64,000 nucleotides of DNA from NCBI RefSeq assembly GCF_031344055.1, contig NZ_JADBEN010000004.1; one strand, 5' to 3'. The DNA comes from Methylobacillus flagellatus_A. GTDB taxonomy: Bacteria > Pseudomonadota > Gammaproteobacteria > Burkholderiales > Methylophilaceae. Below, piece by piece: positions 25,373 to 34,154 of the stretch. Every line of letters starts with the position of its first letter. Position 1 is the stretch's first letter. The notes below the pieces were generated by a model. It was not told the origin of the DNA and made no database searches. It worked only from the letters and a program-made list of their open reading frames with translations. The translations under genes were made by a program, and so were the position numbers.

Positions 25373-26457
25373 TGCTGCTCGAACTCGCCCGTTGGCTGGC
25401 CCAGGATATTCGCGGCTTTAATGTGTTCAATTACATCACGCTGCGCGCCGTCCTCGCGACATTGACGGCATTGACGATTTCCTTCCTGGTGGGGCCTAAG
25501 CTGATCCGCAAGCTCACCGAATACAAGGTGGGGCAATCCGTGCGCGATGACGGCCCGCAAACCCATTTGGTGAAGGCGGGCACTCCGACCATGGGCGGCG
25601 CGTTGATCCTCATCGCGATTGCAGTCTCGACCTTGCTCTGGGCCGATCTTTCCAACCGTTTCGTCTGGGTGGTGCTGATCACGACCCTGGGTTTCGGCGT
25701 GATCGGCTGGGTCGATGACTGGCGCAAGGTGGTTTACCGCAATCCCAAGGGGTTGTCGGCCAAGGCGAAATATTTCTGGCAGTCATTGATAGGCGCGGGC
25801 GTTGCGGCCTATTTGTTCTATACCGCGACGGTGCCGGCGGAGACCGAGCTGATCGTGCCGTTCTTCAAGCATCTGGTGCTGCCGATGGGCGTGGTGAGCT
25901 TCATCGTGCTGACCTATTTCGTGATTGTCGGCACCAGCAACGCGGTCAACCTGACCGATGGGCTGGACGGCCTCGCGATCATGCCTACCGTGATGGTGGC
26001 GAGCGCCCTGGCGGTGTTTGCCTATGTGGCGGGCCATCTTTACTTCTCCAAGTATCTTGGCGTGCCCTATGTGCCTGGGGCAGGTGAACTCACCGTGTTC
26101 TGTGCGGCGATCGGCGGCGCAGGCCTGGGCTTCCTCTGGTTCAACGCCTATCCCGCAGAAGTATTCATGGGCGACGTCGGCGCGCTGGCGCTGGGAGCCG
26201 CGCTGGGCACCGTGGCCGTGATCGTGCGCCAGGAAATCGTGCTGTTCATCATGGGCGGCGTGTTCGTGATGGAAACCATTTCGGTGATGCTGCAGGTGGG
26301 GTCGTTCAAGCTCACGGGCAAGCGGATATTCCGAATGGCGCCCCTGCATCACCACTACGAGCTCAAGGGCTGGAAAGAGACGCAAGTCGTGGTCAGGTTC
26401 TGGATCATCACCATGATGCTGGTGCTGGTTGGCCTCTCCACGTTGAAGCTGAGATAA
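25372..26457 (+). CDS. mraY: Phospho-MurNAc-pentapeptide translocase MraY
   Basis: A 361-residue inner-membrane enzyme with about ten membrane helices that attaches phospho-MurNAc-pentapeptide to undecaprenyl phosphate, making lipid I. Catalytic regions are visible: TPTMGG near residue 75, the acidic pair in WVDDWRK, NAVNLTDGLDGLA, FMGDVGALALG and the histidine loop HHHYELKGW. Confidence 0.98.
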   Translation: MLLELARWLAQDIRGFNVFNYITLRAVLATLTALTISFLVGPKLIRKLTEYKVGQSVRDDGPQTHLVKAGTPTMGGALILIAIAVSTLLWADLSNRFVWVVLITTLGFGVIGWVDDWRKVVYRNPKGLSAKAKYFWQSLIGAGVAAYLFYTATVPAETELIVPFFKHLVLPMGVVSFIVLTYFVIVGTSNAVNLTDGLDGLAIMPTVMVASALAVFAYVAGHLYFSKYLGVPYVPGAGELTVFCAAIGGAGLGFLWFNAYPAEVFMGDVGALALGAALGTVAVIVRQEIVLFIMGGVFVMETISVMLQVGSFKLTGKRIFRMAPLHHHYELKGWKETQVVVRFWIITMMLVLVGLSTLKLR

Positions 26458-26477
26458 GGAAACAGGTTAAAGGATAT

Positions 26478-27839
26478 ATGCTGCAACTCAAGGACAAACA
26501 GGTGTTGGTGCTGGGGCTGGGAGATACCGGCCTTTCGGCATTGCGCTGGCTCGCTCGCCAGGGCGCACGCCTGTCCGTTGCCGACAGCCGTGAGCTGCCG
26601 CCGGGCCTTGATGCAGTCAAGCAGGAGTTTCCCGGTATTGCGGTACATCTGGGGCCTTTCGCCGAGGATGCATTCCAGGGTGCGGAACTGATCGTGGCCA
26701 GTCCAGGCGTGCCGTTGGCCGAGCCGCAAATCCAGGCTGCCATCAAACGCGGCGTGCAGGTGGTGGGCGATGTCGAGCTGTTTGCCCAGGCAAAGCCGGC
26801 GCATGCCAAGGTCATTGCGATTACAGGCGCAAACGGCAAGAGCACTGTTACTACGCTGGTGGGCGAGGTTTGCAAGGCCGCGGGATTGAAAACGGTGGTG
26901 GCGGGGAATATCGGCCTGCCAGTGCTGGATGTGATCGACGACGCGGCGGATGTCTATGTGCTCGAGCTCTCCAGCTTCCAGCTCGAAACTACCTATAGCC
27001 TGAAGGCGGATGCCGCCACGGTGCTCAATATCAGCGAAGACCACATGGACCGTTATGCCGACATGCAGGCGTATGCCGATGCCAAAGCGCGCATTTTCGC
27101 CCATGCCGGACTACAAGTGCTCAATGCCGATGATGCATGGAGTGGGGAAATGGCGCTTGGCGGCATCGCCCAGCGCATGTTCGGCCTGGGCGCGCCGGGC
27201 AGTGAACAGGAGTTCGGCCTGCTGCATGATGCCGGCGAAGCCTGGCTTGCCCGCGGGCAGCGCAAGCTGATGCCGGTGTCCGGTCTGAAAATTACCGGCC
27301 TGCATAATGCAGCCAACGCCTTGGCGGCGCTGGCATTGTGCACCGTGCTCGATGTCGACGAGACTGTCGCGTTGCGGGCATTGCGTGATTTCAAGGGATT
27401 GCCGCACCGTGTGCAATGGGTGGCCGATATCGACGGCGTGTCCTTTTATGATGACTCCAAGGGCACCAATGTCGGTGCTACCGTCGCGGCGCTCAATGGC
27501 TTGAACCGCAAGCTGGTGCTGATTGCGGGCGGCGACGGCAAGGGACAGGATTTTGCGCCCTTGCAAACGCCTGTGGCCGGACATGCGCGCGCCGTGGTGC
27601 TGATCGGGCGCGACGCCGGTTTGATTGCCGACGCATTGCAGAATACGGGCGTGCCGCTGGAGCATGCGGCCAGTCTCGAGGAGGCCGTGGTGAAGGCGTT
27701 CGATCTGGCTGGCATCGGTGATGCCGTGTTGCTCTCGCCCGCTTGCGCGAGCCTGGATATGTTCCGCAATTACGTGCACCGCGCGGAAGTTTTCGTGCAG
27801 GCGGTCAATGGCCTGCAGAAAAGAGAGGTGCGGGCATGA
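26478..27839 (+). CDS. murD: UDP-MurNAc-L-alanine D-glutamate ligase MurD
   Basis: A 453-residue Mur ligase that adds D-glutamate. An N-terminal Rossmann region (VLGLGDTGLSALRWLARQG) is followed by the ATP loop ITGANGKST near residue 115, the central motif ELSSFQLETT, and DDSKGTNVGAT in the C-terminal part. The end overlaps ftsW by four bases. Confidence 0.97.
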   Translation: MLQLKDKQVLVLGLGDTGLSALRWLARQGARLSVADSRELPPGLDAVKQEFPGIAVHLGPFAEDAFQGAELIVASPGVPLAEPQIQAAIKRGVQVVGDVELFAQAKPAHAKVIAITGANGKSTVTTLVGEVCKAAGLKTVVAGNIGLPVLDVIDDAADVYVLELSSFQLETTYSLKADAATVLNISEDHMDRYADMQAYADAKARIFAHAGLQVLNADDAWSGEMALGGIAQRMFGLGAPGSEQEFGLLHDAGEAWLARGQRKLMPVSGLKITGLHNAANALAALALCTVLDVDETVALRALRDFKGLPHRVQWVADIDGVSFYDDSKGTNVGATVAALNGLNRKLVLIAGGDGKGQDFAPLQTPVAGHARAVVLIGRDAGLIADALQNTGVPLEHAASLEEAVVKAFDLAGIGDAVLLSPACASLDMFRNYVHRAEVFVQAVNGLQKREVRA

Positions 27840-29011
27840 ACATGATGTACATGCTGAGCGGTCGTGACCGCCTGACCTCTTCATCATCCACTTATGACCA
27901 GGGCCTGGTCTGGGTGACGCTGATCCTGCTCGGCATCGGCCTGGTCATGGTGTATTCCGCCTCGATTGCGTTGGCGGAGGCCGACAAGATGACCGGACAC
28001 CAGCCGACCTATTTCCTGGTGCGCCACTCCATTTTCCTGGTGATCAGCCTGACGGCGGCCTTGCTCGCATTCCAGGTGCCGACCCGGTTCTGGCAGAAGA
28101 TGGCGCCGTATCTGTTCCTGCTGGGCCTGTTCCTGCTGGTGCTGGTACTGATTCCCGGCGTCGGCCGCAACGTCAACGGCAGCCAGCGCTGGCTGTCGCT
28201 GTTCGTCATCAATCTGCAGCCTTCGGAATTCATGAAGCTGTTTGCCGCGATCTATGTCGCGGACTACACCATCCGCAAGGCTGAAGTGATGGACAGCATC
28301 AAGCGCGGCTTCCTGCCCATGGTGGCGGTGATGGTGGTGGTCGGCTGGCTGCTGCTGCGCGAGCCCGACTTCGGCGCGTTCAGCGTGATCGTGTCGATTT
28401 CCATGGCGATTCTCTGGCTCGGCGGCATCAACGCCCGTATTTTCGTCGGCCTGATGGCTTTGCTGCCGGTGGCGGTCGTGGGGCTGATCTGGAGTTCGCC
28501 TTACCGCCTGCAGCGCGTGATCGGATTCATGGACCCCTGGGCCGACCCGTTCGGCAAGGGCTACCAGCTTTCCCACGCCCTGATCGCATTCGGACGCGGC
28601 GAATGGCTGGGCGTCGGCCTGGGCGCCAGCGTGGAAAAACTGCTCTACCTGCCCGAAGCGCATACAGACTTTCTCATGGCGGTGATTGCCGAGGAGTTGG
28701 GTTTCATCGGCGTCATGGTGGTGGTCGGCCTGTTCGCCTGGCTGGTGATCCGAGCCTTCCGCATCGGCAAGGAAGCCGTCGCCAACGAGCGTTACTTCTC
28801 CGCCTTGCTTGCGCAGGGCATAGGCGTCTGGATCGGCGTGCAGAGCATCATCAATATCGGCGTGAACATGGGCGTGCTGCCGACCAAGGGCCTGACCCTG
28901 CCATTGCTGTCTTTCGGCGGCAGCGGCATTCTGGCGAACTGCATTGCCTTGGCGATCCTACTTAGGGTCGATTGGGAAAACAGGCGTCTTCAAAAGGGAT
29001 TGCCGGCATGA
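27836..29011 (+). CDS. ftsW: Septal peptidoglycan glycosyltransferase FtsW
   Basis: A 391-residue SEDS polymerase with ten predicted membrane helices, partner of FtsI. It has the family features NVNGSQRWLSL (large periplasmic loop side), QPSEFMKLF and GLTLPLLSFGGSG near the C-terminus. I chose the ATG at 27836 that overlaps the murD stop; the frame is open about 90 bases further upstream inside murD, without FtsW similarity. Confidence 0.95.
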   Translation: MNMMYMLSGRDRLTSSSSTYDQGLVWVTLILLGIGLVMVYSASIALAEADKMTGHQPTYFLVRHSIFLVISLTAALLAFQVPTRFWQKMAPYLFLLGLFLLVLVLIPGVGRNVNGSQRWLSLFVINLQPSEFMKLFAAIYVADYTIRKAEVMDSIKRGFLPMVAVMVVVGWLLLREPDFGAFSVIVSISMAILWLGGINARIFVGLMALLPVAVVGLIWSSPYRLQRVIGFMDPWADPFGKGYQLSHALIAFGRGEWLGVGLGASVEKLLYLPEAHTDFLMAVIAEELGFIGVMVVVGLFAWLVIRAFRIGKEAVANERYFSALLAQGIGVWIGVQSIINIGVNMGVLPTKGLTLPLLSFGGSGILANCIALAILLRVDWENRRLQKGLPA

Positions 29012-29094
29012 TGGATAACACGATATTCAAAGGGATTTGCCAACATTGCCAGGCGCCTGTTTTCCCATGGGTCAAAGGTGGTTTGCATGAGTAA
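29008..29094 (+). CDS. Possible 28-residue mini-protein between ftsW and murG
   Basis: An ATG overlapping the ftsW stop (ATGA) opens a 28-codon frame that ends 8 bases inside murG. It has AAAGGG about 11 bases upstream. The peptide carries a CQHC motif and a proline/tryptophan stretch, with no membrane segment. Overlap at both ends is how coupled genes look in this cluster, but the frame may simply keep ribosomes moving through a spacer, or be chance. I know of no family. Confidence 0.3.
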   Translation: MMDNTIFKGICQHCQAPVFPWVKGGLHE

Positions 29095-30193
29095 GACCTT
29101 GCTCATCATGGCGGCAGGCACCGGCGGGCACGTCATGCCAGGCTTGGCGATCGCCAAGGCCATGCAGGCGCGCGGCTGGAACGTGCATTGGCTGGGCACG
29201 ACCCACGGGATGGAAAACCGCCTGGTGCCACCCAGCGGGTTGCCGATGACGCAGCTCAAGTTCTCCGGCCTGCGCGGCAAGGGATGGAAACATACGTTGC
29301 AGGGGATGTTCCGCCTGATGGGCTCCACCTGGGCGGCATGGCGCCTGATGCGTGAATTGAAGCCGCAGGCGGTGCTCGGTATGGGCGGCTACGTCACCGT
29401 GCCGGGCGGCTGGGCGGCCAGGGCTGCGAGCGTGCCGCTGGCAGTGGTGAATGCGGATGCCGCCTTGCTGATGTCGAACCGGGCGCTGGTCAAGCATGCC
29501 AAGCGCGTGTTGTTCGGTTTCGATGGCGGCGCCGCGACATTGGGCGGCATGGCGTTCAAGGCACGCGTGACCGGCAACCCGGTGCGTGCCGAGATTGTTG
29601 ATATCGCTTCGCCGGAGCAGCGCTTTGCCGGCCGTCAAGGCCCGCTGCACGTGCTGGTGGTGGGCGGCAGCCTGGGGGCGCAAGTGCTGAATGCGACTTT
29701 GCCCAAGGCGTTGGCTTTGCTGTCTGCGGGACAGCGTCCGGTAGTGACCCATCAGTCCGGCGCGCAACATATCGACGCCTTGCGCGAGGCTTATGCCGCC
29801 GCTGGCGTGGAAGCCAGGGTGGCGCCCTTTATCGACGACATGGCGGGTGCCTATGCCGAGGCCGATGTGCTGGTATGCCGGGCCGGGGCGATCACGGTGA
29901 GCGAGCTGGCGGTGGCCGGCGTCGCCAGCATCCTGGTGCCGCTGGTGGTGTCGACCACCTCGCACCAGCGCGACAACGCCCGTTGGATGGCCGAGCACGG
30001 CGCAGCCATCCATTTGCCGCAGCAGGAACTGACGCCGCAGAGGCTGGCCGCGCTGCTGCAGGAACTGACGCGCACCCGCTTACTGGCAATGGCGCATGCC
30101 GCGCGCGAGCTGGGCAGGCCTAAGGCGACAGAGACGATTGCAAACGAATTGGAAAGTATTGCCCTGCCGTCGCAGGGAGGGAAACGCCCATGA
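29087..30193 (+). CDS. murG: Undecaprenyl-PP-MurNAc-pentapeptide GlcNAc transferase MurG
   Basis: A GT28 enzyme of 368 residues that adds GlcNAc to lipid I, making lipid II at the inner face of the membrane. The N-terminal AAGTGGHVMPGLAIAKAM loop, VLGMGGYVTVPGGWAA, and the C-terminal donor site with VCRAGAITVSELA are typical. The ATG at 29087 has AAAGGTGG six bases upstream; a GTG at 29078 in frame is less likely. The end overlaps murC by four bases. Confidence 0.96.
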   Translation: MSKTLLIMAAGTGGHVMPGLAIAKAMQARGWNVHWLGTTHGMENRLVPPSGLPMTQLKFSGLRGKGWKHTLQGMFRLMGSTWAAWRLMRELKPQAVLGMGGYVTVPGGWAARAASVPLAVVNADAALLMSNRALVKHAKRVLFGFDGGAATLGGMAFKARVTGNPVRAEIVDIASPEQRFAGRQGPLHVLVVGGSLGAQVLNATLPKALALLSAGQRPVVTHQSGAQHIDALREAYAAAGVEARVAPFIDDMAGAYAEADVLVCRAGAITVSELAVAGVASILVPLVVSTTSHQRDNARWMAEHGAAIHLPQQELTPQRLAALLQELTRTRLLAMAHAARELGRPKATETIANELESIALPSQGGKRP

Positions 30194-31617
30194 AACATAA
30201 AGTGAAACACGTGCATTTTGTCGGTATAGGCGGTTCCGGCATGAGCGGCATTGCCGAAGTCCTGCTCAACCTGGGCTTCAGCGTCAGCGGCTCGGATCTC
30301 GCCGACAATGCGACCACGCGAAGGCTGGCCGGGTTCGGCGCCAGGCTGCACCAGGGCCATGCCGCGGAAAACCTTGGGGAGGCCGACGTGGTGGTGATTT
30401 CCAGCGCGGTCAAGGATGACAACCCCGAAGTGGCGGCGGCGCGCGAGCGCAGTATCCCCATCGTGCCGCGCGCATTGATGCTGGCCGAACTCATGCGCTT
30501 CCGCCAGGGGATCGCGATTGCGGGCACACACGGCAAGACCACGACCACCAGCCTCATTGCCAGCATCCTGGCGGAAGCCGGGATGGATCCCACCTTCGTG
30601 ATCGGCGGGCGGCTTGAAGCCTCAGGCAGCAATGCGCGCCTGGGTACGGGAGAGTTCATCGTCGCGGAGGCCGATGAGTCGGATGCCTCCTTCCTGCACC
30701 TTACTCCCATCATTTCCGTGGTCACCAATATCGATGCCGACCACATGGATACCTATGGCCATGATTTCGAGCGGCTCAAAGGGGCATTCGTCGAATTCCT
30801 GCAGCGCCTGCCGTTCTACGGCATGGCCGTGGTATGCATCGACGACCCGAATATCCGCACTATCCTGCCGCAGATTTCCAAGCAGGTCATGCCGTACGGC
30901 TTCTCGGAAGAGGCCCGTATCCGCGCCAGCAACGTGCGTGCGGAAAATGGGCGCATGCACTTTACCGTGAGCCGTATCAACGGCGTGACGACGACATTCG
31001 ATGTCACGCTCAACCTGCCGGGCAGGCATTACGTGCTGAATGCGCTGGCCGCGATTGCAGTGGCGAGCGAGTTGAACGTGCCCGACAGCGCCATCATTAA
31101 GGCGCTGGCCGAGTTCAAGGGTGTGGGACGCCGTTTCGAGCGGTATGGCGAAATGCCGGCGAAAAACGGCGGGGACTTCACATTGATCGATGATTACGGG
31201 CACCACCCGGTCGAGATGAATGCCGTGATTGCAGCAGCTCGCGATGCCTTTCCCGGGCGCAGGCTGGTGCTGGCTTTCCAGCCGCACCGCTATACCCGCA
31301 CCCGTGATTGCTTCGAGGATTTCGTCAAAGTGCTTTCCGGCGCCGACGTGGTGGTGCTGACCGAAGTGTATTCCGCCGGAGAAGCGCCAATCGTGGCAGC
31401 TGACGGCCGCTCGCTGGTACGCGCGATTCGTGTCGCTGGCAAGGTGGAACCGCTATTCGTGGAAACGCCGCAGGAATTGCCGCAGGCGATCGTGGATATG
31501 GCGCGGGATGGCGATGTGGTGATCGTGATGGGCGCAGGCTCCATCGGCCAGGTCGCCGCCAAAACCAGGGAGCTGGCGGCCGCTGCAGAGAGCGTACCCA
31601 TGGAGGCCGTGCAGTGA
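30190..31617 (+). CDS. murC: UDP-MurNAc L-alanine ligase MurC
   Basis: A 475-residue Mur ligase that adds the first amino acid. It has GIGGSGMSGIAEVL at the N-terminus, the ATP loop AGTHGKTTTTS near residue 112, EADESDASFL, and DDYGHHPVEM in the C-terminal half. The end overlaps the GTG start of murB by four bases. Confidence 0.97.
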   Translation: MKHKVKHVHFVGIGGSGMSGIAEVLLNLGFSVSGSDLADNATTRRLAGFGARLHQGHAAENLGEADVVVISSAVKDDNPEVAAARERSIPIVPRALMLAELMRFRQGIAIAGTHGKTTTTSLIASILAEAGMDPTFVIGGRLEASGSNARLGTGEFIVAEADESDASFLHLTPIISVVTNIDADHMDTYGHDFERLKGAFVEFLQRLPFYGMAVVCIDDPNIRTILPQISKQVMPYGFSEEARIRASNVRAENGRMHFTVSRINGVTTTFDVTLNLPGRHYVLNALAAIAVASELNVPDSAIIKALAEFKGVGRRFERYGEMPAKNGGDFTLIDDYGHHPVEMNAVIAAARDAFPGRRLVLAFQPHRYTRTRDCFEDFVKVLSGADVVVLTEVYSAGEAPIVAADGRSLVRAIRVAGKVEPLFVETPQELPQAIVDMARDGDVVIVMGAGSIGQVAAKTRELAAAAESVPMEAVQ

Positions 31618-32507
31618 CGGCCACGGTCGCGACAGGCAACTTGCTGTATGACGAGTCCCTGGCCCGTTATACCAGCTGGCGTGCGGGCGGGGCGGCCGAG
31701 CGGCTGTATGTGCCCGCCAGCCTGGACGACCTGCAGCAATTCCTTGCCGGATTGCCTGCCGACGAGCCGCTGCATTTTATCGGCCTGGGTTCCAACTTGC
31801 TGGTGCGTGATGGTGGCGTCAGGGGCACTGTGGTCCTTATGCATGGTGCGTTGACTGCATTGCAGACGGATAAAGAGTTTGTCTACGCCGAGGCGGGCGT
31901 AACCTGCGCCAAGCTTGCCAAGTTTGCCGCGCGCCAGCATCGGCATGGCGCGGAGTTCATGGCGGGCATTCCCGGGACCGTGGGCGGTGCGCTGGCGATG
32001 AATGCCGGCTGCCATGGCGGCGAGACCTGGGAGATTGTCGAGCGTGTATTGACCATAGACCGCGAAGGCAAGCTGCACGAGCGCAACCACCAGGCGTTCG
32101 CCACCGCCTACCGCCATGTGGAGATGCCGGTGGCGGACGAGTGGTTCGTCGCGGCCTGGTTCAGGCTGGCCGATGGCGATGCGATGGAAGCCGAGGCCAG
32201 GATCAAGCAGCTGTTGGCCAGGCGTCTCGCGACACAGCCGTTGAACCTGCCGAATGCCGGGTCGGTGTTCCGCAACCCGCCGGGCGACCATGCGGCGCGC
32301 CTGATCGAGGCCAGCGGCCTCAAGGGCTACAGCATCGGCGGGGCGCAAGTGTCGGAGAAGCACGCCAACTTCATCGTCAACCAGGGCGGGGCGACGGCAA
32401 AGGATATAGAGCGGCTGATCCTGCATGTGCAGGCGGCGGTGAAGCAACAGCAGGGCGTGGACCTGCAACCGGAAGTGAGAGTGATTGGAGAGGATGGGCA
32501 TGAGTAG
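31614..32507 (+). CDS. murB: UDP-N-acetylenolpyruvoylglucosamine reductase MurB
   Basis: A 297-residue FAD enzyme that reduces enolpyruvyl-UDP-GlcNAc to UDP-MurNAc. FAD-binding motifs: YTSWRAGGAAERLYVP, LGSNLLVRDGG and GIPGTVGGALAMNAG. NAGSVFRNPPGDHAARLIE holds the catalytic serine. The short length and this arrangement match the type II enzyme (Bacillus/Caulobacter style), not the longer type I of E. coli. The start is GTG. Confidence 0.96.
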   Translation: MTATVATGNLLYDESLARYTSWRAGGAAERLYVPASLDDLQQFLAGLPADEPLHFIGLGSNLLVRDGGVRGTVVLMHGALTALQTDKEFVYAEAGVTCAKLAKFAARQHRHGAEFMAGIPGTVGGALAMNAGCHGGETWEIVERVLTIDREGKLHERNHQAFATAYRHVEMPVADEWFVAAWFRLADGDAMEAEARIKQLLARRLATQPLNLPNAGSVFRNPPGDHAARLIEASGLKGYSIGGAQVSEKHANFIVNQGGATAKDIERLILHVQAAVKQQQGVDLQPEVRVIGEDGHE

Positions 32508-33408
32508 GGATTTCGGCAGGGTGGCCGTGCTGCTGGGCGGCAAGTCGGGCGAGCGCGAGGTATCGCTGAAGAGCGGCGCCGCGGTGCTGGCCGCCTTGCG
32601 CCGCGGCGGCGTCGATGTCCATGCCTTCGACCCGGCAGAGCGCGAGTTGAGCGAGCTGGCCGGATTCGACCGCGTATTCATTGCGTTGCATGGCCGCTAT
32701 GGCGAGGACGGCACCATCCAGGGCGCGCTGGAGCTCATGGGCATCCCCTATACCGGCAGCGGCGTGATGGCGTCCAGCGTGGGCATGGACAAATGGCGCA
32801 CCAAGCTGCTCTGGCGCGCGGCTGGCGTGGCGACGCCCGAGTTCGAGCTGGTCGATGCCGACAGCGACTTCGCCGCGATCGAGCAGCGCCTTGGCCTGCC
32901 CTTGTTCGTGAAGCCTGCCAACGAGGGCTCCAGCATCGGCATCAGCAAGGTAAAGACGGCGGGCGGCCTCAAGGCTGCCTATGAGTTGGCGGCCAAGTCC
33001 GACCCGTTGGTGATCGCGGAGCAATTCGTCGGCGGCGGCGAGTACACGGTGGGCATTCTCGGCGACGAAGCCTTGCCCGTGATCCGCATCGTGCCTGCCA
33101 ACGAGTTCTACGACTACGAGGCCAAGTACCTGCGCGACGATACGCAATACCTTTGCCCGTGCGGGCTGGATGCCGTGCTGGAGGAAAAAATCAAGGCCGA
33201 GGCTTTGCAGGCGTTCCGCGTCGTCGGCGGGCAGGGCTGGGGAAGGGTGGACTTCCTCATGGACGAAGCCGGACGGCATTACTTCCTTGAAGTGAATACC
33301 TCGCCCGGCATGACCGACCACAGCCTGGTGCCCATGGGGGCCAAGGCGGTCGGGCTCAGTTTCGATGAGCTGGTGCTGAAGATATTGGAGCTTGCGCATG
33401 TGGGATAA
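32500..33408 (+). CDS. ddlB: D-alanine-D-alanine ligase
   Basis: An ATP-grasp ligase of 302 residues that makes the dipeptide used by MurF. Motifs: VLLGGKSGEREVSLKSG, LHGRYGEDGTIQGALEL, KPANEGSSIGISKV and FLEVNTSPGMTDHSLVP. I chose the ATG at 32500, with GGAGAGG six bases upstream; it overlaps the murB end by 8 bases. Confidence 0.96.
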   Translation: MSRDFGRVAVLLGGKSGEREVSLKSGAAVLAALRRGGVDVHAFDPAERELSELAGFDRVFIALHGRYGEDGTIQGALELMGIPYTGSGVMASSVGMDKWRTKLLWRAAGVATPEFELVDADSDFAAIEQRLGLPLFVKPANEGSSIGISKVKTAGGLKAAYELAAKSDPLVIAEQFVGGGEYTVGILGDEALPVIRIVPANEFYDYEAKYLRDDTQYLCPCGLDAVLEEKIKAEALQAFRVVGGQGWGRVDFLMDEAGRHYFLEVNTSPGMTDHSLVPMGAKAVGLSFDELVLKILELAHVG

Positions 33409-34129
33409 GCCGCGCGCCCTTAACTGGATCGCGAACCTGCTCAATGCGCTGGCGGCCGTGATGTTTTTGTATGGGCTGGTGTATGTGGTGGTGCACCTGC
33501 CGATTTTCCCGCTCAAGGAAGTGCGGGTGGAAGGCACGCTGGAACACGTGACGCGCGAGCAGATCAAGCTGATCGCGGACCGGCATTTGCAGGGCAATTT
33601 CTTCACGGTGGACGTGGTGAAGGCGCGCGACGCTTTCCAGAAGCTGCCGTGGGCGCGCAAGGTCAGCGTGCGCAAGCGCTGGCCCGACCGTTTGGAGGTG
33701 GTGATCGAGGAACAGAGGGAGCTGGCACGCTGGGGCAATATCGCGCTGGTGAATACGTACGGCGAGCTGTTCCATGCGGCGTCGGACAGCGACCTGCCGG
33801 TGTTCTACGGCCCGGGGGACGGCGTGGCGGAAGTGGCGAAGCAATACGGCGTATATAGCCAGATCCTGGGTACGGGTACCGGCATGCATATCGCGCAACT
33901 GGCTTTGACCCCGCGCCGCGCCTGGCAGATCAAGACCAGCAACGGCATGGTGATCGAGCTGGGGCGGGAAGAGATGGAAACGCGCTTGCAGAAATTCGCC
34001 AGCGTATACGGACAGACATTGGGCGGGTTGAAAGTGGCGATCAACTACGCCGATTTGCGCTATCCCAACGGGTTTGCCGTACGCAAGCCCGAGGGGTCGA
34101 CGCCAAAACGCAAGACAGGAGCAGCCTGA
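33398..34129 (+). CDS. ftsQ: Cell division protein FtsQ
   Basis: A 243-residue bitopic membrane protein: short cytosolic tail, one helix (about residues 13-33), then a POTRA domain (PLKEVRVEGTLEHVTREQI) and the FtsQ domain (WARKVSVRKRWPDRLEVVIEEQ). It links FtsL/FtsB to the rest of the divisome. The ATG at 33398 has GGAG seven bases upstream and overlaps ddlB by 11 bases. Confidence 0.95.
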   Translation: MWDKPRALNWIANLLNALAAVMFLYGLVYVVVHLPIFPLKEVRVEGTLEHVTREQIKLIADRHLQGNFFTVDVVKARDAFQKLPWARKVSVRKRWPDRLEVVIEEQRELARWGNIALVNTYGELFHAASDSDLPVFYGPGDGVAEVAKQYGVYSQILGTGTGMHIAQLALTPRRAWQIKTSNGMVIELGREEMETRLQKFASVYGQTLGGLKVAINYADLRYPNGFAVRKPEGSTPKRKTGAA

Positions 34130-34154
34130 GTAACATGGAAAATTGGAGAAATAA

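Noticed and set aside
31290..33738. Long minus-strand frames opposite murC, murB and ddlB
   Set aside because: The plus-strand genes are certain and overlap each other end to end; the antisense frames are low in hydrophobic pattern and match nothing.
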